From VGKP01 sp964578345 (lineage in GTDB: Archaea; Nanobdellota; Nanobdellia; Pacearchaeales; GW2011-AR1), in contig CAZOCP010000004.1 in assembly GCA_964578345.1 (NCBI GenBank), positions 1 through 40,238 of the forward strand: a DNA stretch of 40,238 nt, read 5' to 3'. The notes beneath the pieces were generated by a model. That model searched no databases. It saw nothing but the letters and a program-made list of their open reading frames with translations, and had not been told where the DNA came from. Shown piece after piece: positions 8,089-17,176 of this stretch; position 1 is the first letter of the stretch, and each line of letters starts with the position of its first letter. The position numbers were made by a program, and so were the translations under genes.

Positions 8089-9614
8089 ATTCCATAAAAT
8101 CTAGTAAAAAATTAAATCTTGCTCTTAATGCTATTGTGAAAACTTCATTCATAGTTTTTTTAAGTATAGTAGTATCTAAAATATTTACTTATTTATACAG
8201 AATAATTATTGCTAAGAATTTTGGACCTGAAACTTATGGACTTTACTCTCTTTCTATTGTAGTAATAACTTTTTGCATTTCCTTATTTGGATTTGGACTT
8301 AATGAAGGCTTGTCTCGATATATTCCATTGTACCGAGGAAAAAATGAATTTGAAAAAATAAATTACATTATCAAAAAGACGAGAAATATCATATTAATTT
8401 CCGGAATAATGGCGGCAATTTTACTTTTTATCTTTGCAGAATATATATCAGTCAATATTCTTCATCAAAAAGAAGCGGCTTTTTTTCTAAAAATATTCAG
8501 CATTGTTATCCCTCTTGGAATATTGTCTCAATTCTATTTAGTAATTATTCGCTCATTTGAAAAAATTGGATTGTACTCATTTATTAATAATCTTTTACAA
8601 AATTTTTCTAGATTAGTCTTATTGTTAATCTTTATGTGGGTAGGCTTAAGTTCTGGTGCTATAACTGGATCTTACCTTGGAAGTGTCGTTTTGACTGTTC
8701 TGGCTTCTTATTTTGTTGTTAAAGGCATTACCTATTCTATGAAAAAATTTATTTCTTTGAAAACAAAAATGAAAAGAAATATTACCTCTAAATTGATTTC
8801 ATATTCCTGGCCATTATTATTTTTAAGCATCTTATCATCTGTTTTATATTGGGGCGATACTTTTATTATTGGTTTTTACAGAACAGCTGAAGAAATAGGA
8901 TTCTATAATGCGGCTATCCCGATAGCATCATTATTAGTATTAGTGCCTGATATATTTCTGCAATTATTTTTTCCACTTATCATGAGAGAATATGGGAGCA
9001 AAAGATACAATTTAATTAAAGAACTAAGCAAGCAGGTTCAAAAGTGGATTTTCTTTTGCAATTTACCTTTACTTATCATAGCGGTCCTTTTTCCAGGGGC
9101 GCTACTTAATTTATTATTTGGAGCTGAATATATAGTTGCAGAGCAGGCATTACGCTATCTTACAATTGGAAGTTTATTTATTTCTCTTATGATAGTACCA
9201 AGCAACTTACTATCTATGATAGGCAAATCTAAACTAAATCTTATTAATATTATTTGTATGGCTTCTTCAAACATCATTCTTAATATCTTTCTTGTACCTC
9301 TTTATGGGATAGAAGGAGCTGCAATTTCTACGATGATTGTATCAATAGCACTGTATTTAATTTACATTATTCAAGTAAAAAAATATTTATCATTTATTCT
9401 ATTAAGGAGGAAAATGATTCTTATATTTCTTGCGTCTATAATTCCTTTGATAATTATAAGCTATATAAAAAATCTTGTTAGTTTGACTCCTTTATTTGTC
9501 TTATTGCTTGGAATATTATTCTGCCTGCTATATATTATCTTTGTAATTTTATTTAGAGGATTTGATAGAAATGATTTAGGAATAATAATATCTATAAAAA
9601 ATAAATTCTTTTAG
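8085..9614 (+). CDS. Wzx-type polysaccharide flippase (MOP superfamily)
   Basis: 509 residues with about 12-14 predicted membrane helices. The N-terminal pattern (SKIFTYLYRIIIAKNFGPE, then YGLYSLSIVVITF and a GLNEGLSRYIP segment) is characteristic of RfbX/Wzx proteins in the MOP exporter superfamily. They flip lipid-linked oligosaccharides across the cytoplasmic membrane. ATGA overlap with the preceding GT-C-like gene supports co-translation. Its presence means glycan repeat units or oligosaccharides are completed inside the cell and moved outward, so at least part of this locus feeds a lipid-linked pathway. Confidence 0.9.
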   Translation: MNSIKSSKKLNLALNAIVKTSFIVFLSIVVSKIFTYLYRIIIAKNFGPETYGLYSLSIVVITFCISLFGFGLNEGLSRYIPLYRGKNEFEKINYIIKKTRNIILISGIMAAILLFIFAEYISVNILHQKEAAFFLKIFSIVIPLGILSQFYLVIIRSFEKIGLYSFINNLLQNFSRLVLLLIFMWVGLSSGAITGSYLGSVVLTVLASYFVVKGITYSMKKFISLKTKMKRNITSKLISYSWPLLFLSILSSVLYWGDTFIIGFYRTAEEIGFYNAAIPIASLLVLVPDIFLQLFFPLIMREYGSKRYNLIKELSKQVQKWIFFCNLPLLIIAVLFPGALLNLLFGAEYIVAEQALRYLTIGSLFISLMIVPSNLLSMIGKSKLNLINIICMASSNIILNIFLVPLYGIEGAAISTMIVSIALYLIYIIQVKKYLSFILLRRKMILIFLASIIPLIIISYIKNLVSLTPLFVLLLGILFCLLYIIFVILFRGFDRNDLGIIISIKNKFF

Positions 9615-9640
9615 GATTAGCGTTATCTATTTTAATTATC

Positions 9641-9654
9641 TTTAAAAATATATA
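9641..9654 (+). promoter_or_regulatory. TATA-like sequence before the GT2-TPR gene
   Basis: TTTAAAAATATATA precedes the ATG at 9670 by about 26 nt (centre near 9645), predicting separate leaderless transcription from the asnB operon. Confidence 0.45.
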
Positions 9655-9669
9655 TTACTATCTTGATTT

Positions 9670-10734
9670 ATGATAACTTTATGTATAATAACCAAAAATA
9701 ATGAGAAGACTATTGAGCAATGTATAAAGAGCGTTATTAAGATTGTCTCTGAAATTGTTGTTGTGGACAGCGCCTCTTCTGACAAAACAAGGGAAATTGC
9801 TGAAAAATTAGGAGCAAGGGTTTTTGATTTCATATGGAAAGATAATTTCAGCGAAGCGAAAAATTATGCGAAAGATAAAGCTAAAGAAAAGTGGATTTTG
9901 AATTTAGATGCAGATGAAACTATTTCTGATAAAGATATTGAGAGACTTTCTGAACTGGCAAGAAAAGATGAGTATATTGGATATTATTTGATTCAGAGAA
10001 ACTATACTAATTCAAGTGGAGAGTTTTGCTGGACTTCATGCACCGATGATATATATGAAGAAAGTAAGACTGCTCTTGGATTTGTTCCTAGAAAGATGGT
10101 GAGGCTATTTAAGAATGATCCTCGTATATTTTTTGAAGGCGCGGTTCATGATAGTGTAATCCCTTCTATTATGAAAATTGGACTAGGACTTATTGGAGAA
10201 ACAGACGTACCTATTCATCATTATGGTTTGATAAATAGAGGAATTGAAAGAACAGAATGGTATATAGATCTTGAAAAGAAAAATATAAGACATGATTTTT
10301 TTCAAGAATATCAGATAGCTTCTCAACTGCATTCTATAGGCAGGCTGAAAGAAGCATCTGAACATTTATTAGAATCTTTGAGGCTTAATGAAGATTTTCA
10401 CCTTTCTTGGCTGGAACTTGCGATTATCTTTATAAAAAATAATAAAATTATAGAGGCGAAGCCACTTTTGTTGCGTTCTTTAGAATTACAAGAACATGAG
10501 ATGACTTGGAGCCATTTGGGTATTGTGGCTGTTTATGAAAAAAAATTTGATGACGCTGAAAAATTTTTCAGAATGGCAATTTCTCTCAATCCTAAGAATT
10601 CTGATTTTTATTTTAATTTGGGGCAAGTTTTGTCTCAATTGAAGAAATTTGAAAAAGCGAAAGAAGCTTTCCAAAAAGCGTCTTATTTAAATCCAAGTTA
10701 TAAAGATCGTATAAAGAATATTCTAACTGACTAA
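9670..10734 (+). CDS. GT2 glycosyltransferase with C-terminal TPR repeats
   Basis: 354 residues. The N-terminal GT-A fold of family 2 starts ITLCIITKNNEKTIEQCI, continues with EIVVVDSASSDKT, and has the metal-binding acidic motif in WILNLDADETIS (about residues 76-87). Residues 215-354 form tetratricopeptide repeats (SHLGIVAVYEKKFDDAEKFF and NPKNSDFYFNLGQVLSQLKK units). The combination is widespread in GT2 proteins of the WaaE/KdtX-like type, where TPRs probably hold partners. It likely adds a sugar to the lipid-linked or cell-surface glycan. A convergent 3-dehydratase gene ends 6 nt downstream. Confidence 0.88.
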   Translation: MITLCIITKNNEKTIEQCIKSVIKIVSEIVVVDSASSDKTREIAEKLGARVFDFIWKDNFSEAKNYAKDKAKEKWILNLDADETISDKDIERLSELARKDEYIGYYLIQRNYTNSSGEFCWTSCTDDIYEESKTALGFVPRKMVRLFKNDPRIFFEGAVHDSVIPSIMKIGLGLIGETDVPIHHYGLINRGIERTEWYIDLEKKNIRHDFFQEYQIASQLHSIGRLKEASEHLLESLRLNEDFHLSWLELAIIFIKNNKIIEAKPLLLRSLELQEHEMTWSHLGIVAVYEKKFDDAEKFFRMAISLNPKNSDFYFNLGQVLSQLKKFEKAKEAFQKASYLNPSYKDRIKNILTD

Positions 10735-10740
10735 AATTTT

Positions 10741-11889
10741 CTATTGAAATTTACTGAAATAATCATGGAGTACATCTGAGATGTATTTAATGTCATCATT
10801 ATTTTCTTCTCTTTTAAGATATTGATGAATACCTATGTGCAACCCATTATCTCCTACATATTCTGCTTCAGGAAAATCTCCTAGGGAATGCCCGAGAGAT
10901 TTGAAAGCTCTTTGCTGGGTAGGCATGCTTCTAAAATTTATTTTACATTCAATGCCTCTATCTTCCAAAAAATGACGAAGAGCAGAAGCATTGAGACGAG
11001 GCTCTTTTAAAGTTATACTAAAGGCATGGGGGCAAACAACTTCGTCTTTATTTTCAGAGTTGAAGTAAGCAAATTTGGATAGATCTTTTGTTGCGTCGAG
11101 CAAGTCATATAGATTTCTCTTTCTTATATAAAAAATATTCTGAAAATTTTTTATCTGTGGTAGGCCTAATGTAGCTGCAATGTCAGTTGTTTTTCCATTG
11201 AAACCAAGTCTAATGTGATCAAAATAAACTGAACTAGGGTTTCTGCCATGTGATTTTATTGAGCGGATAATCTGCTCTAAGTCTGCTCGATTAGTAGAAA
11301 CCATTCCTCCCTCTCCAGTACAGATTAGATGAGCCACATAATAACTAAAAGTTGCCATATCTCCCCAATTTCCTACATATCTATCTTTAAATTTAGCTCC
11401 GTGTGCTTCACATGAGTCTTCAATTACAAATAAATTTTTATTTTTTGCTATACTGCAGATAGCATCCATATCACATGGTTTGCCCATTGTATGAACTGCC
11501 ATAATTGCTTTTGTTCTAGGACAAATATTTTCTTCTATCTTTCTTGGATTAATATTTAAAGTTTCCCTTTCTATATCTACAAATGCCGGCTTAAATCCAG
11601 CCATTTCAATTGATTCTCCGACAGCAGCAAATGCAAGTGCGGGAGCGATAATTTCATCTCCTTGCTTAGCTCCAAAATCATATAATGCAAGACATGCTGC
11701 GGTATCTGCAGTAGTTCCGGAAGAAACCATTATGTTATGCTTGTAACCAAAAAGAGCACCCCAATTTTCTTCAAATTCTCTAACTTTTTTTCCTTCTGTT
11801 ATATGATTAGACCTTATTACCTCTGAAATATCTCTTATGACTTCTTCAGAAAAATTTAAGTCTCCAAATTTTATACGTATCTTTCCCAT
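10741..11889 (-). CDS. ColD-type NDP-4-keto-6-deoxysugar 3-dehydratase (DegT fold, His instead of Lys)
   Basis: 382 residues of the DegT/DnrJ/EryC1/StrS PLP fold: MVSSGTTADTAA (phosphate-binding loop), EDSCEAHGAKF, then SYYVAHLICTGEGGM. In aminotransferases of this family the residue before the TGEGG loop is the Schiff-base Lys; here it is His187. Replacement by His is the hallmark of PLP sugar 3-dehydratases such as ColD (catalytic His188 in E. coli) and E1/RfbH. The enzyme probably removes the 3-OH of a GDP-4-keto-6-deoxysugar, as in colitose synthesis. The GDP-mannose-dehydratase-like and GDP-heptose genes at 26-30 kb could supply the substrate. Numbering uses the ATG at 11889. Confidence 0.78.
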   Translation of the reverse strand: MGKIRIKFGDLNFSEEVIRDISEVIRSNHITEGKKVREFEENWGALFGYKHNIMVSSGTTADTAACLALYDFGAKQGDEIIAPALAFAAVGESIEMAGFKPAFVDIERETLNINPRKIEENICPRTKAIMAVHTMGKPCDMDAICSIAKNKNLFVIEDSCEAHGAKFKDRYVGNWGDMATFSYYVAHLICTGEGGMVSTNRADLEQIIRSIKSHGRNPSSVYFDHIRLGFNGKTTDIAATLGLPQIKNFQNIFYIRKRNLYDLLDATKDLSKFAYFNSENKDEVVCPHAFSITLKEPRLNASALRHFLEDRGIECKINFRSMPTQQRAFKSLGHSLGDFPEAEYVGDNGLHIGIHQYLKREENNDDIKYISDVLHDYFSKFQ

Positions 11890-11910
11890 ATATTTTAAAT
11901 ATTTTAACTA

Positions 11911-11920
11911 TTTTATAAAG
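11911..11920 (-). promoter_or_regulatory. TATA box for the ColD-like gene
   Basis: The minus strand reads CTTTATAAAA, centred about 26 nt from the ATG at 11889. Confidence 0.55.
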
Positions 11921-11983
11921 AAATCTATAGTAGAGTATACTAATCTTTAAGTATTGCGAAAGAATTTTTTAAAGCATTATATC

Positions 11984-11993
11984 TTTTTAAATG
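11984..11993 (+). promoter_or_regulatory. TATA box for the family 1-like glycosyltransferase
   Basis: TTTTTAAATG is centred 25 nt before the ATG at 12013. This favours that ATG over the in-frame TTG at 11995. Confidence 0.5.
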
Positions 11994-12012
11994 ATTGACT
12001 CATAGCTATTAT

Positions 12013-13653
12013 ATGAAAAATGTAACAAATTTTCTTAAGCATGAAAAAATTATATTTGCTGCGTGGAATGCTGAAAACCAGAATGATAATCCATATCAAA
12101 ATTGGTATTTGCCTCTGCGAGATACTTTTGGAAAAGTGATAGTCTTTGATACTGCTTCTCAGTATTTTCGCTATGGGAAACAGGAGATGAACCATCAATT
12201 AAAAGAGCTAATAAAGAAAGAAAACCCCAATTATCTCTTCCTTCTTATGATATATGATGAAATTGATCCGTTGATACTGCAGCACTTTCAGAGCATTGCA
12301 CCTAAAATGATTATCCTAAGTCTCTTCCCTGATGATGATTGGAGATATGAGGATTACTCAAGGTATTATGGCCTCTTTATTCATTACCCTATTATTAATA
12401 TTACTGATAAAAACATGGAACGATTTTATGTTAAAGATGACATTAGGCATTTTTCTCTTTCTTTGGGAATGAACTGCAGTCTTTTTCGGCCGCTTGATTT
12501 AGAAAAGAAGTATGATGTAAGCTTTGTCGGCAGGCCAAACGCAAGCCGGGCTGATTATGTAGGTTTTCTTTTGGAAAAAAAAGTTAAGATAAATGTCTGG
12601 GGAGATGGATGGCAGAATTATCCAAAAATTGCCTCTGCCTATAGTGGAAATGCGTCAGCAGATGATTTGGTGCGGATTACTAATCAGAGCAAAATTAATT
12701 TGAGCTTCACGCAAGGAGGGTATGGCAAGATGCAAATGAAGGGGCGAGTTTTTGAGATTAGTGCTTGTCGTGGATTTTCTCTGGTAGAGAATTTCGAGAC
12801 ATATGCTGATTATTTCAAGAAAGGAAAAGAGCTTGTAATGTTTAAAGATAAAGATGAATTGCTATCTCTTATTTACTATTATCTTAAACATGAAAAAGAA
12901 CGAGAAAATATTGCAAGTGCTGCTCACCTTAGGACGTTGCGTGATTATAATAAACATCGCGAGCTGTTGAAATATTTTCAGAGCATTCTTACTGCTAAGA
13001 ATGAATTGCTTGGCAAGCGTCTTCCTCATGTCGGAAAAGTTGCTGTCATACATTCCGAAGATATAAATAATGAAAAAAAAATAAAAAATATACTTGGAGA
13101 AGCGGAGTACGTTGCTTTCTCATCTGATGCTCAATCACATCCTTTACAGCATTATCTGCAAGCATATGCTCTAGAAAAGACAGGAAAAGCAATAAGCTGT
13201 TGTGATTATTACGTATCTGCAAAGGGGTTGCCAAATTATATTTTATTCAAAGCGAAACAAGCTTTTATGCGGCTTAACAGGAATGACTTTGCACGCGCCA
13301 TTAAGATTTCTCAGCTTGTGGTGAGAAAAAAATATTTTCTTCAGTATAGAAAAAAATTTCAGGAAGCATTGCAGGGAAAGTCTTTTCCTCTAGATGAAAG
13401 AACAGTTACTTTCGTTTCTTTGCCTTTGCTTAGTGTAAAAGAACTTCCTGCTCTTTCTCCTGAAGCATTCCGAAATGCATTTCAGATGAAGTGCCTTGAT
13501 GCTCTTTATTCATTATACTATCAGAAAAAACTACTACTTCGCCCTTACCCTTATTTTCTGGCATTGAAGGCTATTCTTAATAGCACTATAAGAAAAGCCC
13601 TCATAGAAAATATTGACAGAAAAAAACTAGCAAAATTAAAACAGGGTATTTAA
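12013..13653 (+). CDS. Glycosyltransferase with Glyco_trans_1_2 domain and long C-terminal extension
   Basis: 546 residues. Two Rossmann-like lobes are visible. The first holds the FPDDDWRYEDYSRYY stretch, and the second begins at YDVSFVGRPNASR. The C-terminal signature GRVFEISACRGFSLVEN followed by FKKGKELVMFKDKDELL matches the CgeB-like PF13524 domain of GT-B enzymes. A basic, helical extension of about 200 residues (after SILTAKNELLGK) is not part of that domain and includes repeated helices resembling degenerate TPR units. It shares a 4-nt convergent overlap with the PhyH gene. Donor and acceptor are unknown. Confidence 0.8.
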   Translation: MKNVTNFLKHEKIIFAAWNAENQNDNPYQNWYLPLRDTFGKVIVFDTASQYFRYGKQEMNHQLKELIKKENPNYLFLLMIYDEIDPLILQHFQSIAPKMIILSLFPDDDWRYEDYSRYYGLFIHYPIINITDKNMERFYVKDDIRHFSLSLGMNCSLFRPLDLEKKYDVSFVGRPNASRADYVGFLLEKKVKINVWGDGWQNYPKIASAYSGNASADDLVRITNQSKINLSFTQGGYGKMQMKGRVFEISACRGFSLVENFETYADYFKKGKELVMFKDKDELLSLIYYYLKHEKERENIASAAHLRTLRDYNKHRELLKYFQSILTAKNELLGKRLPHVGKVAVIHSEDINNEKKIKNILGEAEYVAFSSDAQSHPLQHYLQAYALEKTGKAISCCDYYVSAKGLPNYILFKAKQAFMRLNRNDFARAIKISQLVVRKKYFLQYRKKFQEALQGKSFPLDERTVTFVSLPLLSVKELPALSPEAFRNAFQMKCLDALYSLYYQKKLLLRPYPYFLALKAILNSTIRKALIENIDRKKLAKLKQGI

Positions 13654-14555
13654 TGAAGAGAAATTTCCATGCGTCTTGCATGACGGCCCGGATCAAAATA
13701 TTCTCCTTTACTAATTAAAGAGTCAGAGTAGAGGGGCCGTGAACGAGAGGACTTGTTAACATATGATCCATGAATACAATTTCCATGAAGGACTAATAAA
13801 TCTCCTTTTTTGAAATTCACATCAACATGATTTTCTTCCCATTCTGGAGGCATATGAGTTCTATTTCCTGGAGAAGTGCCTTTTGCCTCTCGATAACTGA
13901 GTGTAGCATCGCAATCTAATAATCCTAACTTGTGACTGCCTGGGTAAATATAGAGCGTACCATTTTCTTTATCTGCATCAGCTAGAAAAAGATTTGTTGT
14001 TATATATTGTCCATTAAGATTTTTAGGATAAGCATTGTCTTGGTGAGGTTTCCATCCTTGATCTGCATAAGGTGTTCCTGCTTCCTTAAAAAGCATTTGG
14101 CTCATAAGCGCTGACACTTCTCTTCCTTGTAGAGTTTCTAGAATGCTTACTTTCCTAGGATCGCGCATCACGTTACGCAAGAACCGAGAATTGTCAAAAA
14201 GACGCTCTAGATCGCTCACAGAAAGACCTAATATTCCTGCGCTTTCGAAGGTATTAGAATTTTCTATTATGCCTCGAACTTTATCAACGAAATTGCCAAT
14301 ATTGTCTGCATCTGAATCTTCTTTCATTGAATAAGAACATGCAGGATATTGCACAAGAAGATATTCTGGGCGGTCAGGATTCATAATTGCTGCAAAGTCT
14401 TTGTTCGCGTATGAACGAATGCGTGTAAGAATTTCGTCACATTCTGTATGAGAAAATACCTGAGGAACGACGAGGTATCCATCTCTATGATATCTATTTA
14501 TTTGATCTTGAGAGAGTTGGTCTGCTCTCTTTTCTAGACTTGATTGTCCTTGCAT
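13650..14555 (-). CDS. Phytanoyl-CoA dioxygenase (PhyH)-family oxygenase
   Basis: 301 residues of the Fe(II)/2-oxoglutarate PhyH family. The N-terminal segment RYHRDGYLVVPQVFSHTECD is typical. The iron ligands are seen in HQDNAYP (His and Asp) and the distal His in HGNCIHGSYVNKS, followed by an Arg-rich SSRSRPLYS that would bind 2-oxoglutarate. Such enzymes hydroxylate small molecules or modify lipids and sugars. The ATG at 14555 has a TATA box 26 nt upstream; a TTG at 14573 is less likely. In this setting it may hydroxylate a glycan sugar or its lipid carrier. Oxygen dependence would suggest at least microaerobic exposure. Confidence 0.85.
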   Translation of the reverse strand: MQGQSSLEKRADQLSQDQINRYHRDGYLVVPQVFSHTECDEILTRIRSYANKDFAAIMNPDRPEYLLVQYPACSYSMKEDSDADNIGNFVDKVRGIIENSNTFESAGILGLSVSDLERLFDNSRFLRNVMRDPRKVSILETLQGREVSALMSQMLFKEAGTPYADQGWKPHQDNAYPKNLNGQYITTNLFLADADKENGTLYIYPGSHKLGLLDCDATLSYREAKGTSPGNRTHMPPEWEENHVDVNFKKGDLLVLHGNCIHGSYVNKSSRSRPLYSDSLISKGEYFDPGRHARRMEISLH

Positions 14556-14576
14556 TAGCTTTATTAAAAACAAAGC

Positions 14577-14586
14577 TATTTAAATA
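14577..14586 (-). promoter_or_regulatory. TATA box for the PhyH gene
   Basis: The palindromic TATTTAAATA is centred about 26 nt from the ATG at 14555 on the minus strand. Confidence 0.5.
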
Positions 14587-14704
14587 TTGTTATAGTGTGA
14601 TGTACGAATTGATAAGATGTAAAATCCTTATGAACTTAAAAGCTATCGCCTAATCAATGCAGTTATCTATTAGATACAATTCTTACCTCTAGAAAATATA
14701 AATG

Positions 14705-14712
14705 TTTATAAA
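14705..14712 (+). promoter_or_regulatory. TATA box for the IMPase-family gene
   Basis: TTTATAAA is centred 25-26 nt before a GTG at 14734. It supports leaderless initiation at GTG. Confidence 0.55.
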
Positions 14713-14733
14713 TCGATACCTGCCTAAAATTTT

Positions 14734-15522
14734 GTGGGAGAAAATTATTTAGGATTTGCTGTGAAAACTGCAAGAGAGGCAGGCGATCTTTTGATGCGTA
14801 ATTATGGTAAAATGCAGAAATTAGAATGGAAACTGAAAACTAATTTTAAAACTCAAGTTGATGATGAAAGTGATGATTTGATAAGACAAAGAATCCAGTC
14901 AAGATTTCCTGAACACAGTATTTATTCTGAAGAAAACAAAGATAAAATAGGAAAAAGAAATTTTGGCTGGATTGTAGACCCCCTTGATGGAACAATTTCC
15001 TATACTTACGGGCTATGCGATCATTTTAGTGTTTGTATATCATTAGCAAAAGAAAGAGAGCTAATATTAGGAGTCATATACGCTCCATTAAGAAAAGAAT
15101 TATATTTTGCTGAAAAAAGAAATGGAGCATTTTGCAATAATGAGAGAATTAAAGTTATGTCAGAAGATAATTTAAATAAAGCAATTATAGGTTTTGGATC
15201 TGGAAAAGATACTCCTCAATTCAAACGTACAGACATAACTAAATTTATTTTTAAATTGTATGATGTAGAAGGCATTACTCACTCTATTGATACAGCATGT
15301 GCTTCCATACCTCTTGCTCTTGTTGCAAGCGGAAAACTCTCTGGGTGTTTCTACCCAAATCTAGAGCCATGGGATATGGCCGCAGCAGTTATTATAAACA
15401 GAGAGGCAGGAGCTAAGGTAACAAGCTTTCAAGGAAGCGAGTGGCAACTTGGAGATTCATCTATCGTTGCGGCAAATCCCGTATTGCATAAAAAATTAAT
15501 GGACCTTCTGCATAGAGAATAA
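14734..15522 (+). CDS. Inositol monophosphatase-family phosphatase
   Basis: 262 residues, the standard IMPase/FBPase-superfamily length. Metal-binding motifs are intact: SEEN (about residues 68-71), WIVDPLDGTISY (about 83-94) and EPWDMAAAVIINREAGA near residue 215. These Mg-dependent enzymes remove phosphate from inositol phosphates, sugar phosphates, PAP or histidinol phosphate; the sequence alone does not tell which. It starts at GTG with a TATA box 26 nt upstream, and its stop directly abuts the ATG of a Nudix-like gene (no spacing). Within this locus a sugar-phosphate phosphatase role, such as in heptose or inositol-linked glycan synthesis, is a reasonable guess. Confidence 0.88.
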   Translation: MGENYLGFAVKTAREAGDLLMRNYGKMQKLEWKLKTNFKTQVDDESDDLIRQRIQSRFPEHSIYSEENKDKIGKRNFGWIVDPLDGTISYTYGLCDHFSVCISLAKERELILGVIYAPLRKELYFAEKRNGAFCNNERIKVMSEDNLNKAIIGFGSGKDTPQFKRTDITKFIFKLYDVEGITHSIDTACASIPLALVASGKLSGCFYPNLEPWDMAAAVIINREAGAKVTSFQGSEWQLGDSSIVAANPVLHKKLMDLLHRE

Positions 15523-16278
15523 ATGGAAGAAGCAACTTATCACACACCACTAACAAAAAGAAACGTAAGTCATCATGCAGCTGTAGCTATAATTCATAAT
15601 AAGCGCAATGATAGATTTTTGTTTGATGTGTACGGGGAAAATTATTCTACTGTTGATTACCATGGAAGAATTAATCTTATTGGGGGAAATCACAACTCTG
15701 ATGACCTTTCCCCTTGGGAAATCTGGAAACGAGAGATTTGTGAAGAATTTTCTTTAGAAGAGACTGAAGAGTTAGGAGAAAAGCTTGATATTGAAGTTTC
15801 GGGGCATTTGAAAAGAGAGAAAGTATTTGCTCCTCTCGAAGATATAGTTGCTGTCCGAAATGCAATTCTCGCGAACGCACAACCTTACAGTGATTTCTAT
15901 TTTGAAACTCCTCCTCTGCGTAAGATTCAAAGAGGTAAGATCATGTCTATTCCGCGAAGAAGTTGTGTTTATAGCGTATATGCCTCATGCCTATCTGATG
16001 ATTTGTTTGGACTAATGAAAGAGCATCTTGCTGCTTTGAGAAATATTAAACAAGAAGGATTTCCAGCAATTCACACAAGAGAAGAACTTGTTTCAGGGAA
16101 GATCCTCCCTGCTGCTGGTACCGGGCTTATTTTAGAGCACTATTTGAAATTGCCTGAAAAAAGTATTCCGAATCCTGATGGTGTTATTCTAGAAAAATTG
16201 AGAAAGCCTCTCCCCCTCATGGAACATTATTTGACTTACTTCAGTTATAATAGGCCTGTACGAATTTCTACTGGTTAA
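15523..16278 (+). CDS. Nudix-like protein (paralogue 1)
   Basis: 251 residues. After the strand HHAAVAIIHNKRNDRFLF comes RINLIGGN, a spacer of about 15 residues, and KREICEEFSL, which corresponds to the REUxEExGU half of the Nudix box. The Gly-x5-Glu half is altered (GGNHNSDDLSPWEIW), so it is a noncanonical member; the Mg-binding EE pair is kept. Nudix enzymes cleave nucleoside diphosphates linked to another group, for example NDP-sugars. The protein at 19769-20467 shares the same architecture, including a late AAGTG/SAGGTP segment and a terminal aromatic EYETEF/EHYLTYF. The start directly follows the IMPase stop, and the 3' end overlaps the convergent SDR gene by 11 nt. Confidence 0.65.
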   Translation: MEEATYHTPLTKRNVSHHAAVAIIHNKRNDRFLFDVYGENYSTVDYHGRINLIGGNHNSDDLSPWEIWKREICEEFSLEETEELGEKLDIEVSGHLKREKVFAPLEDIVAVRNAILANAQPYSDFYFETPPLRKIQRGKIMSIPRRSCVYSVYASCLSDDLFGLMKEHLAALRNIKQEGFPAIHTREELVSGKILPAAGTGLILEHYLKLPEKSIPNPDGVILEKLRKPLPLMEHYLTYFSYNRPVRISTG

Positions 16279-16990
16279 GAGAATAGATTTTTCCTGAAAT
16301 AGGGTATGATCTCGGTTTAGAAAGAGGATCTTTGATGTAATCTAAAATTAGGTCGTCAGGTGCGCCCGCAGCATATATCTCATACATTTTTTCAGCTGCA
16401 TCGAAGACGCCCCACCCATACTCAAATTCTGGCTTTGTTCTGACGCGCGCTGGATAAATGCTTATAATGCGAATGTTATTTTCTTTTGCTTCTAGACGAA
16501 GTGATTCTGTAAAGCCACGAAGACCGAAACGTGACGCTGTGTAAAGAGTGCGGTTCTTTCTTGGTTCTAGTCCAATAATTGAATTCATGTTAATGATACA
16601 TCCTCTTCCTTTCAGAAGAAAGCGTTTATATGTTTCTCTTGTTAGATAGATTGGTACAGTAAGATTGAGTTTAAACATATCTCCTATCTGTTCATCAGTA
16701 ATTTTATTTAGTGTTACGCCAGGGCAACGATAGCCTACATTATTGATTAGAATATCTATATTATTTTCTTCTGATTTTTGAAGCAATACATCCAATGTTT
16801 TTTGTGAGCGCAGGTCTCCTTCAACTATATCTGCTTTTACACCATAAGATGTTATCTTTTCATACATCCGCTGAAGATCGGTCTGGTTACGTCCATGAAG
16901 AATAATGGAATGACCTTCGCGAGCAAATATTTCTGCGAGCGCGCCGCCAATGCCGTTGCTTGAACCTGTGATTGCCACCCAAGATTTCAT
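16268..16990 (-). CDS. Short-chain dehydrogenase/reductase with Arg in place of catalytic Lys
   Basis: 240 residues of the classical SDR fold. The cofactor motif TGSSNGIG (residues 8-15), ILINNVG, and the catalytic Ser in NMNSIIG are present. The Tyr-x3-Lys motif reads YTASR, so Lys is replaced by Arg154 while Tyr150 is kept. A Rossmann arginine in HGRN suggests NADP(H). Replacement of Lys usually lowers oxidoreductase activity, so the protein may act weakly, act differently or bind rather than catalyse. The C-terminal tail lists FEYGWGVFDAAEKMYEIYA, possibly the substrate lid. Substrate unknown; likely a sugar or lipid carbonyl in this locus. Confidence 0.82.
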   Translation of the reverse strand: MKSWVAITGSSNGIGGALAEIFAREGHSIILHGRNQTDLQRMYEKITSYGVKADIVEGDLRSQKTLDVLLQKSEENNIDILINNVGYRCPGVTLNKITDEQIGDMFKLNLTVPIYLTRETYKRFLLKGRGCIINMNSIIGLEPRKNRTLYTASRFGLRGFTESLRLEAKENNIRIISIYPARVRTKPEFEYGWGVFDAAEKMYEIYAAGAPDDLILDYIKDPLSKPRSYPISGKIYSLNQ

Positions 16991-17176
16991 TAGGCTCTTT
17001 TGAAGTTTTACTTTTTAATCTTTTAGATAGTCTACTAATCAAGTAAGGAATTATAGATAACTGCTGTTATATTTTCTCTATGATGGTGAGATTGGTTTTT
17101 AGTGCGGAGTTGCGAAGCAGAATTTTGGAGTTTGTTTTCTGTATTAAAAAATGCTAAATTTTGGTATAATATCTCT

